Virus record (IMG/VR): IMGVR_UViG_3300025769_000767
Location: 1 to 25,345 of that record
Reading direction: 5' to 3' (one strand)
DNA from: a virus
Length of the DNA stretch: 25,345 nucleotides
In this document: piece by piece, positions 15,494-22,648 of the stretch
How the letters are laid out: the number at the start of each line of letters is the position of its first letter
Numbering within the stretch: the stretch's first letter is position 1
Notes under the pieces: generated by a model
The model's database searches: none
The model's input: only the letters and a program-made list of their open reading frames with translations
What the model was told of the DNA's origin: nothing
Program-made: the position numbers and the translations under genes

Positions 15494-17575
15494 ATGGAAC
15501 CTAAAGAAAAGAGTTTCACCGAAATTGAGGGTATCGTGCAAGACGCGATTGCCCAGGCTGTTGATTTTGTTGAAAGCGAAATAACGCACGAACGTATCAA
15601 GGCCCAGCGCTACTTTGACGGCGAAGTTGATATTGGGTACGAGAATGGAAGATCCAGCGTTGTCGCCACAAAAGTACGTGATGTTGTACGTGCGGTAAAA
15701 CCAAGTCTGATGCGTGTGTTTATGTCTACTGCGCGCCCGGTGGAGTTTATCCCGAAAGGCCCAGAGGATGTAGCGTTTGCGGAGCAGGCGTCAGATTACA
15801 TGCACTACGTGTTCCAAAAGAACAACGGGTTCCGAGTTCTTAATGACGCATTCCACGACGCTCTTATCAAAAAGCAGGGCGTCGTAAAGGCGTACTGGGA
15901 AACAAGATATAACAGCGAAACTTACACGATCACCGGGCTAACTCAGGAGGAGCGTGACGCACTTCTGAACGAGCTAGATATTTCGCTGATTGAAGAGACA
16001 ATGACATCGAGCATCACCGTTGACCAAACTGGCGCGGAGGTGGAGCTGCCGTCATATGACTTGAAAGTTAGCCGGGTTACCCCGGAGGGTGCGTTGCGTA
16101 TTGAAAGCGTACCACCGGAAGAATTCTTTGTTAATTCTCAGGCGCGCACTTTACAGGACGCCTATGTGGTGGCGCACCGTACAGAAATGCGCGTTGGCGA
16201 CTTGGTGGCGATGGGTTACCCGTTCGAGCAGGTTTACGACTTAGACAGCTTATACGGCGCGTCAGACATCAGCGAGGCAGAAGAAATAGAGCGCCGGGGC
16301 TACAGCCAAGACGATTACGAGGATCAGTCCGGTGATCCCGCAATGCGCAACGTGGCGATCACCGAAGCCTACATGCGTTTAGATGTAGAGGGTACAGGCG
16401 TGCCAACTTTGCATAAATTTATCTGCGGCGGCAGTAAGTACAAATTGCTGGACTACGAGTTGGTTGACGAGATTCCGTTTGCGGTGTTCGAGGTAGACCC
16501 GGAGCCACACACAATCTACGGGCGTTCGCTTGCAGAGTTAATCATGGATGACCAGGACGCAAGCACAGCGATTATTCGTGGGATCCTCGATAACGTCGCC
16601 ATGACGAATAACCCACGTATCGGGATCGTTGACGGCGCGGTTAATATTGACGACGTGCTTAACAACGAAATTGGCGCAATCGTGCGTATGCGTCAGGCTG
16701 GCGCGATCCAAGACTTAGCCGTGCCATTTACGGCGGGCCAAACACTTGGCGCATTACAGTACATGGACGCCCTAGTTGAGCAGAAAACAGGTGTATCACA
16801 AAACGTGGCACTCAACCCGAATGCGATGCAGTCCACCACTGCGGCGGGCGTACAGGCGACGGTAGACGCAGCGGCTGCGCAAGTTGAGGTGATGGTTCGT
16901 AACCTGGCGGAAGGTATGCGCCAACTATTTGCGTTGATGTTAAAATTGCACGTCAAGAATGTAGACGAAGAGCAGTTGATGCAGCTCAACGGTCAGTACA
17001 TCCCAGTTCGCCCTGACGTGTGGAATTCTGAAATGGACGTGCAAATTAATGTCGGGTTAGGCACCGGACGTGAGCAGGAGAAAGCCGCAGCGCTAAACGG
17101 TATGTTGCAAATCCAGCAGCAAGTTTACCAGCAGTACGGCGCGACAAACGGTTTGGTTTCACTTACAAACATCCGTAACACTTTGGCGGATATTTTGGCA
17201 GCGTCAGGTATCAGAAACGCGGAACGCTACTTTGCGCCAATGACGCCTGAGGCAGAACAGCAGATGATGCAGCAAGCGCAACAGGCACAAGCGCAGGCAC
17301 AACAGCAGCCAATGCCTGATCCTAACGCGGCGATCTTGCAGGCAGAGCAAATGAAGGCTCAGGCTAAAATGCAGACAGACATGGCGAAGCTGCAATTTGA
17401 AGCACAGAAAGCAGCGGCAGACAACGATCTAAAACGTGACCAGATGGCACAGGATCTCTTGGTGGATGCAGCTAAAATTGCGGGTCAGTACGGAACTAAT
17501 GTTGACGTGGCGCGCATCAAGGCAGAACAAGATAAAGTACGTCAGGTCGCAAACATCGCGCAGGGTAGACAATGA
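15494..17575 (+). CDS. Portal protein, P22 type
   Basis: 693 residues, close to P22 gp1 (725). The dodecameric portal is the channel through which DNA enters the capsid and leaves. Recognisable parts: an N-terminal helix bundle (YFDGEVDIGYENGRSSVV, VRDVVRAVKPSLMRVF, ARPVEFIPKGP), a wing region (VKAYWE, then SRVTPEGALRIESVPPEEFF at about 195-215), a motif typical of this family (VVAHRTEMRVGDLVAMGYPF), a stem and crown (YGRSLAELIMDDQDAS, IIRGILDNVAMTNNPRIGI), and a long Ala/Gln-rich helical C-terminus (EQQMMQQAQQAQAQAQ) like the P22 portal barrel. A good ribosome site (aaggataaaac) precedes the ATG. Confidence 0.88.
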   Translation: MEPKEKSFTEIEGIVQDAIAQAVDFVESEITHERIKAQRYFDGEVDIGYENGRSSVVATKVRDVVRAVKPSLMRVFMSTARPVEFIPKGPEDVAFAEQASDYMHYVFQKNNGFRVLNDAFHDALIKKQGVVKAYWETRYNSETYTITGLTQEERDALLNELDISLIEETMTSSITVDQTGAEVELPSYDLKVSRVTPEGALRIESVPPEEFFVNSQARTLQDAYVVAHRTEMRVGDLVAMGYPFEQVYDLDSLYGASDISEAEEIERRGYSQDDYEDQSGDPAMRNVAITEAYMRLDVEGTGVPTLHKFICGGSKYKLLDYELVDEIPFAVFEVDPEPHTIYGRSLAELIMDDQDASTAIIRGILDNVAMTNNPRIGIVDGAVNIDDVLNNEIGAIVRMRQAGAIQDLAVPFTAGQTLGALQYMDALVEQKTGVSQNVALNPNAMQSTTAAGVQATVDAAAAQVEVMVRNLAEGMRQLFALMLKLHVKNVDEEQLMQLNGQYIPVRPDVWNSEMDVQINVGLGTGREQEKAAALNGMLQIQQQVYQQYGATNGLVSLTNIRNTLADILAASGIRNAERYFAPMTPEAEQQMMQQAQQAQAQAQQQPMPDPNAAILQAEQMKAQAKMQTDMAKLQFEAQKAAADNDLKRDQMAQDLLVDAAKIAGQYGTNVDVARIKAEQDKVRQVANIAQGRQ

Positions 17576-17814
17576 GTACATCAGTACGCGTCAAAGCGGA
17601 TGACGCAAAAAGGTTAAAAGAAGATACTGCGTTCACGCAGTTTTTCGAAGAGGTTCGGCAAGCTCAAATGAGCATATTTGCCAGCAGCACCAAGGAGCAA
17701 TCTGAGGTGCGAGAAGAGGCGCACGCAATCCTGCGCGCGTTAAACGCGGTCGAAGTGTACCTCGACGCCGTAATAGCGGCAGAGACACTGTTAGACCGAA
17801 AACAAAGGAAGTAG
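17572..17814 (+). CDS. Small hypothetical protein between portal and scaffold
   Basis: 80 residues, ATGA overlap with the portal. It is mostly helical and charged (ADDAKRLKEDTAFTQFFEEV, then REEAHAILRALNAVEVYLDA), with no hydrophobic segment. Small helical proteins in this position occur in other portal-scaffold-capsid modules, but I know no function. The end of the gene (aacaaaggaag) also supplies the ribosome site for the scaffold gene, so the two are linked in translation. A head assembly co-factor is a guess from position alone. Confidence 0.7.
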   Translation: MSTSVRVKADDAKRLKEDTAFTQFFEEVRQAQMSIFASSTKEQSEVREEAHAILRALNAVEVYLDAVIAAETLLDRKQRK

Positions 17815-17818
17815 CACC

Positions 17819-18790
17819 GTGGAAAATGCGACTACTATTGAGGAAGCGGTAAAGTTAATGACTGCACCGCAAGAGCAGCCGGAAGCAGAACCCGAAGCCG
17901 TTGAGGCCGAGGCGGAAGCTGAAGAGGTTGTTATTGAGGACACTGAATCAGAAGAGCCAACTCTGGAAGCAGAGAGCTATGACGATGACGTGGACTACGA
18001 CGACGTTGAATTAGATGACACTGAAATCGAAGCAGAGGTTCCTGAGGAAACCAATCTCATCCCCGTTAAAGTTAACGGCAAAGAAGAGATGTGGACACTT
18101 GACCAGTTGAAACAATCTGCCGCCGGACAGGGGTACATCAATCAGCGTATGCAGGAGATTGCTCAAGTTGAAAAGCAGTATAAAGAGCAAGCCCAGCAAC
18201 TAGCGCAGCAACAACAGCAAGTTTTGCGCATGTACCAGCAAGCACAACAAGTTGGCGTCACGCCGCCTGTACCCCCGACGACTGAGCTGTTCGATAAAGA
18301 CCCAATTGGGTATATGGAACAGAAGATTAAGTACGACGAGGCCAAGCAGCAATACGATGCCCAGGTTCAACAAGTGCAGCAACTTCAACGCCAACAGCAG
18401 GCGGCGACAGAGCAGCAGAGAATGCAGTTCCTAGCGCAGCAAGCTGAAGTTTTAAAACAGCACATCCCTGACATCGCGGATCCTGAGAAGGGCGCGGCGA
18501 TCAAGGCTGATCTGGTTAAAACTGGCACTCACTACGGTTTCAGTGAAGCTGAAATTCAAGGTGTGACTGACGCCCGGTATGTACGGGCTTTGAACGACGC
18601 TATGAAGTGGCGCCGTTTGCAGGATAAGAAGCGTGCGGCAACTAGAGGTGAACCAGCAAAGACAGTTGTAAAAGCTGGCGCCAAGCGTAGGGCAAGCGAA
18701 GGTCAGTCTGCGACTAGAAAGAAGCAGGAGCAGAAGCTCCGTAAATCTGGTCGGATTGAGGACGCCCTCAGTCTAATGTTAAAGCCTTAG
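17819..18790 (+). CDS. Scaffolding protein
   Basis: 323 residues from a GTG start; AAAGGAAG lies seven bases upstream and no better ATG is near. Composition is classic for a podovirus scaffold: a very acidic N-terminus (residues about 15-85; EPEAVEAEAEAEEVVIEDTE), a Gln-rich coiled coil (about 105-215; QQLAQQQQQVLRMYQQAQQV), and a basic helical C-terminus (about 260-323; KKRAATRGEPAKTVVKAGAK) that would bind capsid subunits, as the C-terminal helix-turn-helix does in P22 and phi29. It guides procapsid assembly and is removed before or during packaging. Location between portal and capsid genes supports the call. Confidence 0.85.
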   Translation: MENATTIEEAVKLMTAPQEQPEAEPEAVEAEAEAEEVVIEDTESEEPTLEAESYDDDVDYDDVELDDTEIEAEVPEETNLIPVKVNGKEEMWTLDQLKQSAAGQGYINQRMQEIAQVEKQYKEQAQQLAQQQQQVLRMYQQAQQVGVTPPVPPTTELFDKDPIGYMEQKIKYDEAKQQYDAQVQQVQQLQRQQQAATEQQRMQFLAQQAEVLKQHIPDIADPEKGAAIKADLVKTGTHYGFSEAEIQGVTDARYVRALNDAMKWRRLQDKKRAATRGEPAKTVVKAGAKRRASEGQSATRKKQEQKLRKSGRIEDALSLMLKP

Positions 18791-18799
18791 GAGTAAATC

Positions 18800-19753
18800 A
18801 TGGCACAAGTATCCGGAACATTTGACAGTTACGATGCAGTAGGCATTCGTGAAGATTTGTCAGATATCATCACAAATATTTCACCTGAATCCACCCCATT
18901 TTACACGAAGTGTCGCAAGACAACTGCGCGCAATACTTTGGTAGAATGGCAGACTGATTCCTTACGCGCTAGTGGCGCAAATGCCCACTTGGAGGGGGAT
19001 GAAACTTCATTCGATAGCGTCACTGCGACAGTACGTTTGAACAATGCAACCCAGATTTTCAAGAACGCTGTGGTTATTGCAGACACCGACGAAGGATTGG
19101 ACAAAGCTGGGCGTTCGCAAGAGATTGCCTACCAAACGCTAAAAATCGCCAAAGAGCAAAAGCTCGATATTGAAAAGGCGCTTTTTGACAATAACGCAAA
19201 AGTGAACACAAACGGTTCAGCGCGTGAATTGGCGGGTGTTCCAGCGTGGCTGACATCAAACACTGACTTTGGTGACAACGAAGGTGCAGACCCAACTGGT
19301 GATGGTACAGACGCGCGTACTGACGAGACAACAACTCTTCAAGCGTTTGACCAAACACGTTTTGACACAGTCATGCAGTCAATCTGGGAAAATGGTGGCA
19401 ACCCTGACACTGTTTACCTATCAGCGTTCCAAATGAACAAGGCGTTGTCCTTCACAGGTAACAACAACCAGCGTTCAAATGTACAAGCTGGTGACGAGCG
19501 TGTGATCAAATCACTGGCGGTGTACGTCACTCCGTGGGGTACAGTCGAGATGTTGCCAAGTCGTGAGAACCGTTCGCGGGACGTTCTAATAATCCAAGAC
19601 GATATGTGGGAAGTTGCGACACTACGTCCAACTAAAAACATTGAGTTGGCGAAAACAGGCGACGCGACAAAACGTCAAGTCGTAACAGAACTGACATTGT
19701 GCGCGAAAAACGAAGCTGCAAACGGCGGCGTTTTCGACAACACAACGTCATAA
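18800..19753 (+). CDS. Major capsid protein (SU10/DUF5309 type, HK97 fold)
   Basis: 317 residues. The N-terminus (DLSDIITNISPESTPFYTKC, then LVEWQTDSLRASG, then HLEGDETSF) and the following E-loop and spine elements (VRLNNATQIFKNAVVIADT, AYQTLKIAKEQKLDIEKALF, RELAGVPAWL) match the SU10-like major capsid family. The C-terminal part (VYLSAFQMNKALSF, VIKSLAVYVTPWGTVEMLPS, VLIIQDDMWEVATLRP) fits the A-domain of the HK97 fold. No head protease is present and no cleavage site is obvious, so the full-length protein probably assembles. Its ribosome site (ttaggagtaaatc) is strong, fitting high expression, and a probable terminator follows. Confidence 0.92.
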   Translation: MAQVSGTFDSYDAVGIREDLSDIITNISPESTPFYTKCRKTTARNTLVEWQTDSLRASGANAHLEGDETSFDSVTATVRLNNATQIFKNAVVIADTDEGLDKAGRSQEIAYQTLKIAKEQKLDIEKALFDNNAKVNTNGSARELAGVPAWLTSNTDFGDNEGADPTGDGTDARTDETTTLQAFDQTRFDTVMQSIWENGGNPDTVYLSAFQMNKALSFTGNNNQRSNVQAGDERVIKSLAVYVTPWGTVEMLPSRENRSRDVLIIQDDMWEVATLRPTKNIELAKTGDATKRQVVTELTLCAKNEAANGGVFDNTTS

Positions 19754-19771
19754 CGTCATAACGCTACAGGT

Positions 19772-19801
19772 GGGGGCGGCTAACGCCCTCACTCTCTTTT
19801 T
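19772..19801 (+). terminator. Probable intrinsic terminator after the capsid gene
   Basis: Stem GGGCG (19774-19778) / CGCCC (19784-19788), extended by a G-U and a G-C pair (19772-19773 with 19789-19790), loop GCTAA, then a T-rich run (tctcttttt, 19793-19801). It lies in a 63-bp gap, the largest on the + strand in the late cluster. A T tract offset by a few bases makes partial read-through plausible. Confidence 0.55.
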
Positions 19802-19816
19802 ATATGAGGGAGCAAA

Positions 19817-20098
19817 ATGAGAGTTTTAGTTACATACCGCAGCATGTCTACATGCGTAGGTCGCGTCAGAGCTGGTGATATTGTGGATCTGCCGGAAGAG
19901 GAAGTGCGCCGCATCCTAACGACTAAGCCACGCGCACTAGAAATTTTACCTGAGTTACCGCTGGAAAAACCTGCGCCAAAGAAAAAAGCGCCTGTGAAGC
20001 GCAAGCGCGCACGTAAGGCAGATGGCACTCTGAAAGCTGACGATCCATCAACACCTGACATCAACGAGGCTTGGGAAGATGGTAAACACCTCAACTAA
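19817..20098 (+). CDS. Small head-region protein, conserved hypothetical
   Basis: 93 residues. The N-terminal half (RSMSTCVGRVRAGDIVDLPE, then EEVRRILTTKPRALEIL) is a small strand-helix module often found next to capsid genes. The C-terminal half is a Lys/Arg-rich linker (KKKAPVKRKRARKADGTLKA) followed by DDPSTPDINEAWE, a tail I recognise from such proteins in marine phages. Nucleic-acid contact is plausible from the basic stretch, but no function is known. GAGGGAG (19806-19812) precedes the ATG by four bases. It is the first gene after the terminator and overlaps the next by 20 bp. Confidence 0.65.
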   Translation: MRVLVTYRSMSTCVGRVRAGDIVDLPEEEVRRILTTKPRALEILPELPLEKPAPKKKAPVKRKRARKADGTLKADDPSTPDINEAWEDGKHLN

Positions 20099-20381
20099 GA
20101 TTAAAGAAACCATCAAGTTTGAAGATGATAAAATTATCATCAAGAAAACACACGACGCGTCAGTTGCGCTAAAAGACGCGCAGCAAGCGCGTGAGCTTGC
20201 GCCAAACTCTTTTGGATCAGATTACAAGCACGTCGGAAATGTAGATATGGCGATGCTGGGTAACTGGTTAAAAGAGGCTGGAGTCGCCTGGACGGATACA
20301 CAAGCCGTCAAAGATGTGATAAAAAAGAAGCTAATGAGTAGCGAGTTTTCAGCCTTACGAGTATGGGAAGGTAAATACTGA
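20079..20381 (+). CDS. Conserved hypothetical protein, head/neck region
   Basis: 100 residues. Shape: a beta hairpin (IKFEDDKIIIKKTHDASVAL), a short charged linker, and a C-terminal helix-turn-helix-like block (VDMAMLGNWLKEAGVAWTDT, then AVKDVIKKKLMSSEFSALRV, ending WEGKY). Proteins of this shape sit just after capsid genes in many uncultured podovirus genomes; their function is unknown to me. The first codons overlap the preceding gene by 20 bp, and the ribosome site is poorly spaced, which suggests translational coupling. The stop codon forms a TGATG overlap with the next start. Confidence 0.65.
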   Translation: MVNTSTKIKETIKFEDDKIIIKKTHDASVALKDAQQARELAPNSFGSDYKHVGNVDMAMLGNWLKEAGVAWTDTQAVKDVIKKKLMSSEFSALRVWEGKY

Positions 20382-20611
20382 TGGAAAAGATTGGCGTTGT
20401 TTTTGCAGTGTTCGCTCAAGCTGTAGGTGTCGTGTGGTATGTGTCCACTATGGCGTCAGGTGTAGATGAAAACACCCGCAACATAGCGCGCCATGAAATT
20501 ATGATCCAAAAGTTAGAAGATACAACACAAACTCAGGCGATCATGTCAGCCCGTATAGATGAAAACATCCAACAAATCCGCCTGACGTTAGAGAAGATGG
20601 CGGAAAAATGA
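20381..20611 (+). CDS. Small membrane protein with coiled coil
   Basis: 76 residues. A hydrophobic segment at residues about 5-27 (VVFAVFAQAVGVVWYVSTMA) is followed by a soluble coiled coil (residues about 30-76; ENTRNIARHEIMIQKLEDTT, then ENIQQIRLTLEKMAEK). This single-pass N-in/C-out or reverse layout occurs in phage proteins near holins, including inner-membrane spanin-like and antiholin-like proteins. No sequence motif fixes the role. It begins the run of five membrane or lysis genes and is coupled to the previous gene by TGATG. Confidence 0.6.
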   Translation: MEKIGVVFAVFAQAVGVVWYVSTMASGVDENTRNIARHEIMIQKLEDTTQTQAIMSARIDENIQQIRLTLEKMAEK

Positions 20612-20612
20612 C

Positions 20613-21080
20613 ATGGCTATACTCGAGAGCATTGCTGCTGCGAATGCCGCTTATTCGATTATCAAAACTGCTATTGGTAATGGCAAAGAAACTGCGGGCG
20701 TTATTGGGGCTGTAGGTAAGTTTCTCACCGCCGAAGAAGATATAAAACAAGCCGTACAAAAGAAGAAAAACAGCCCGCTCACGGCAATAACTGGGGGTGA
20801 AGAGGGCGATTGGGAAGAGTTCCAAGCCCTTGAAAACATTAGAGAAAAACGCAAGGAATTAGAGTCACATATCCGTTTGTATGGGCAACCTGGCCAATGG
20901 GATAGGTGGATCCAGTGGCAAAATGAGGCGCGTAAACAGCGTCAAGCTGCGCGTAAGGCAGCAGAAAAAAGACAAGAAGAAATGATGGAGAAAATCCAGA
21001 TCGCGCTGGGCGTTATCTTTGGCGTGTCTGGGGTCTGTTTAGCCATCTATTATTTAGGCGTTTACATGGGGAAGTGGTGA
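20613..21080 (+). CDS. C-terminally anchored membrane protein, lysis-region
   Basis: 155 residues. A helical N-terminus (ESIAAANAAYSIIKTAIGNG, then GAVGKFLTAEEDIKQAVQKK) is followed by a charged helical middle with a recognisable block (QALENIREKRKELESHIRLY, then GQPGQWDRWIQWQNEARKQR), and a C-terminal membrane segment at about 129-150 (IQIALGVIFGVSGVCLAIYY). I know related proteins from tailed marine phages next to holin genes, without a function. A spanin-like or holin-regulating role is possible. It overlaps a possible 32-residue gene by GTGA. Confidence 0.65.
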   Translation: MAILESIAAANAAYSIIKTAIGNGKETAGVIGAVGKFLTAEEDIKQAVQKKKNSPLTAITGGEEGDWEEFQALENIREKRKELESHIRLYGQPGQWDRWIQWQNEARKQRQAARKAAEKRQEEMMEKIQIALGVIFGVSGVCLAIYYLGVYMGKW

Positions 21081-21175
21081 ACAAGTACGTTGTGTATGAT
21101 TCAAAAGGGAAAATCATAATCATAACGTCCAACAAGAGGATAGCAGAACACTATGCCAGCAACAGTAATCGATGA
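21077..21175 (+). CDS. Possible 32-residue peptide gene
   Basis: GTG start overlapping the upstream stop (GTGA). The translation MNKYVVYDSKGKIIIITSN followed by KRIAEHYASNSNR has a plausible strand-turn-strand-helix shape rather than random composition. It bridges the 72-bp gap between two certain genes and overlaps the next by 23 bp. No family recognised. It may equally be a non-coding spacer. Confidence 0.45.
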   Translation: MNKYVVYDSKGKIIIITSNKRIAEHYASNSNR

Positions 21176-21377
21176 ATACAAAATCTTTCCGCGACTGATG
21201 ATGTTGGTCGTGACAATCTTAACTTACCAGGCAGTGCATTGGTATATGTCTTTGCCGCCAGACTTTCCAAACATAACGCAAGCAGCGGGACTTGTTAGTG
21301 TTTGCATGGGTGCATTGACCGGGTGTTTCGGCATCTGGATGAATAAGGAAGCAAAGACAGATAGGGGGTCTGTATGA
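21153..21377 (+). CDS. Putative holin, two membrane segments
   Basis: 74 residues with a charged N-terminus (IDEYKIFPRL), a first hydrophobic segment (about 14-34; LMMLVVTILTYQAVHWYMSL), a short loop with Pro (PPDFPNITQ), a second hydrophobic segment (about 44-63; AGLVSVCMGALTGCFGIW) and a charged C-terminus (KEAKTDRGSV). This is the class II holin layout; the D-E-x-K-x-F-P-R-L motif recurs in small phage membrane proteins of lysis regions. It would form holes in the inner membrane. It ends in an ATGA overlap with the next membrane gene, which is a second holin candidate. Confidence 0.65.
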   Translation: MPATVIDEYKIFPRLMMLVVTILTYQAVHWYMSLPPDFPNITQAAGLVSVCMGALTGCFGIWMNKEAKTDRGSV

Positions 21378-21724
21378 TTGGTCAGATTATATCTAGCCTT
21401 GGCGGTTTGGCGACTGCTTGGGTTGACGGAAAAACGGCGGTACAAAAAGCCAATGCAGAAATCAAACTCAAACAGGCCACTGGCGAGATTGATTGGGAGC
21501 TGGAAGCTATACGTTCAGCTCAGAATAGCTGGAAGGATGAGCTATGGACGGTTGTTTTCGTTCTTATCCTTGCTGCTAATTTCGTGCCTTCTTTACAAGA
21601 AACTATGGCACGAGGATTTGCCAACCTTGAGACTACCCCCCTCTGGGTACAGTGGGGGATGTATGCGTCCATTGCCGCCTCGTTTGGCATAAGAACTATG
21701 AGAGGCTTAGGAGGTAAGAAATGA
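21374..21724 (+). CDS. Putative holin, GTA_holin_3TM-like
   Basis: 116 residues. An amphipathic N-terminal helix (MIGQIISSLGGLATAWVDG) is followed by a charged helix (KANAEIKLKQATGEIDWELE) and a W-K-D-E motif (NSWKDELWTVVFVLILAANF), then two hydrophobic segments at about 58-72 and 93-107 (WVQWGMYASIAASFGIRT). The order matches holins of the gene-transfer-agent 3TM type, in which W-K-D-E precedes the first clear membrane helix. It lies directly upstream of the endolysin with an ATGA overlap, the usual holin-endolysin pair. Confidence 0.7.
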   Translation: MIGQIISSLGGLATAWVDGKTAVQKANAEIKLKQATGEIDWELEAIRSAQNSWKDELWTVVFVLILAANFVPSLQETMARGFANLETTPLWVQWGMYASIAASFGIRTMRGLGGKK

Positions 21725-22197
21725 GCTTTAAATTAGGAAAACGCAGCTTGTCACGCCTGGAAGGTGTAGACGAGCGTTTGGTTGCTGTCGTCAAGTATGC
21801 AATCGGCATATCGAAAACCGACTTCACAGTGCTGGAAGGTTTGAGATCCATCGAGCGCCAGAGAGAGCTGGTGGAGAAGGGTAACAGCCAAACCATGAAG
21901 TCCAAGCACATTGACGGTCTAGCCGTTGACCTAGGCGCATATGACAGTGTTACGGGGATCCGCTGGGAGGAGGCTGCGTACTTCCCCATTGCCGACGCCA
22001 TGCAGCAAGCGGCAAAGGTGTGCGACGTGTCGCTGTGCTGGGGTGCAGCTTGGGCAGTGCCGGATCACAAATACCCATACGACTGCCGTATGTGGGAAGG
22101 TGACATGGAATCATGCTGGGAAGCATACCACCAGCTACGGCGTGACCAGGGCCGCAAAGGCTTCAACGACATGCCACACTTTGAGTTAATCGTTTAG
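21721..22197 (+). CDS. Endolysin, M15 family L-alanyl-D-glutamate peptidase-like
   Basis: 158 residues. The VanY/M15 zinc site is visible: His63 and Asp70 (SKHIDGLAVDLGAYD) and His153 (NDMPHFELIV), with Asp150 as catalytic residue. The spacings (H+7 to D; D+3 to H) equal those of T5 endolysin (His66, Asp73, Asp130, His133). The N-terminal part (FTVLEGLRSIERQRELVEKG) is the usual substrate-side helix of this family. It cuts the peptide stem of peptidoglycan. There is no signal peptide, so export depends on the holin genes just upstream (ATGA overlap). Its last 12 bp overlap the end of the convergent HNH gene. Confidence 0.88.
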   Translation: MSFKLGKRSLSRLEGVDERLVAVVKYAIGISKTDFTVLEGLRSIERQRELVEKGNSQTMKSKHIDGLAVDLGAYDSVTGIRWEEAAYFPIADAMQQAAKVCDVSLCWGAAWAVPDHKYPYDCRMWEGDMESCWEAYHQLRRDQGRKGFNDMPHFELIV

Positions 22198-22539
22198 CGC
22201 GTGATGGCGCCGATGGCAGTTTGAGCAAAGCACAACGCACTTGTTCATTTCATCATTGGCGCGACTAAAATAACCGCCCCGGATAAGCACGTTAACGCGT
22301 TCGTTGTCCGGGTGCTTCACAACGTGGTGAAAATCTAACGCGTCGGGATGTTCATTATAGCCACATCGCTCACACTCCAGTGAGGCTTTGTAGTCACGGT
22401 AATCCTGTACTTTCCGACGCTTGCGCGCGTAGACCCTCTTATTTACTTTCTCTCTGTTCTTTTTATAGTATTCTTTTCGGTACTGTTTATTGTACTCTTG
22501 TTGTTTCTTCTTATCGGCATATGGCATGGCTAACTCCAT
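22186..22539 (-). CDS. HNH endonuclease (homing-type)
   Basis: 117 residues on the minus strand, the only gene in this direction. A basic, Lys/Tyr-rich N-terminus (KKKQQEYNKQYRKEYYKKNR) resembles a DNA-binding extension. The HNH zinc-finger nuclease follows: Cys56-x-x-Cys59 (ECERCGYN), DALDFHH (His71, His72), then CVVLCSNCHRRHH with Cys105-x-x-Cys108. The metal-binding and catalytic pattern is complete, so it is probably active. Two starts are possible: 22539 (shown; GGAGGGGGG precedes it) or an inner ATG at 22527 (MPYADKKKQQ), the usual start of similar proteins. It converges on the endolysin and lies at the border of the late and small-gene clusters, suggesting insertion as a mobile gene. 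Confidence 0.85.
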   Translation of the reverse strand: MELAMPYADKKKQQEYNKQYRKEYYKKNREKVNKRVYARKRRKVQDYRDYKASLECERCGYNEHPDALDFHHVVKHPDNERVNVLIRGGYFSRANDEMNKCVVLCSNCHRRHHALND

Positions 22540-22559
22540 TTGCCCCCCTCCGAATCTTA

Positions 22560-22573
22560 TACAAAATTATGTA
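22560..22573. promoter_or_regulatory. Candidate operator palindrome
   Basis: TACAAAATTATGTA is a 14-bp near-perfect dyad (six of seven base pairs match). It sits between the two divergent candidate promoters, where a repressor or activator could act. AT-rich sequence produces such dyads by chance, so support is weak. Confidence 0.3.
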
Positions 22574-22632
22574 ACTTTTTTGTAGACATGCCTTGTATAT
22601 GATTATATAGGTTTTTATATATTAGTTATCGT

Positions 22633-22640
22633 TAAGGAGG
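22633..22640 (+). promoter_or_regulatory. Strong ribosome binding site for the first small gene
   Basis: TAAGGAGG, a near-complete match to the 16S anti-Shine-Dalgarno, eight bases before ATG 22649. It is the strongest site in the window and suggests high translation of the first gene of this cluster. Confidence 0.8.
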
Positions 22641-22648
22641 AACGCGAT

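Larger units (their letters stand above)
22540..22648. promoter_or_regulatory. AT-rich divergent promoter region
   Basis: This 109-bp gap between the minus-strand HNH gene and the + strand small-gene cluster is the clearest control region in the window. On the + strand, TTGTAG (22580-22585) with TATATA (22604-22609, spacer 18), or TAGACA (22583-22588) with TATAGG (22606-22611, spacer 17), are sigma70-like candidates; neither is close to consensus. On the minus strand, TATAAG lies just before the HNH ribosome site. Phage-specific promoters cannot be excluded. No RNA gene is seen here. Confidence 0.5.

Noticed and set aside
15494-19753. Programmed frameshift between small gene, scaffold and capsid
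   Set aside because: Each has its own start, ribosome site and complete product; no slippery heptamer with a following structure was recognised at the junctions.
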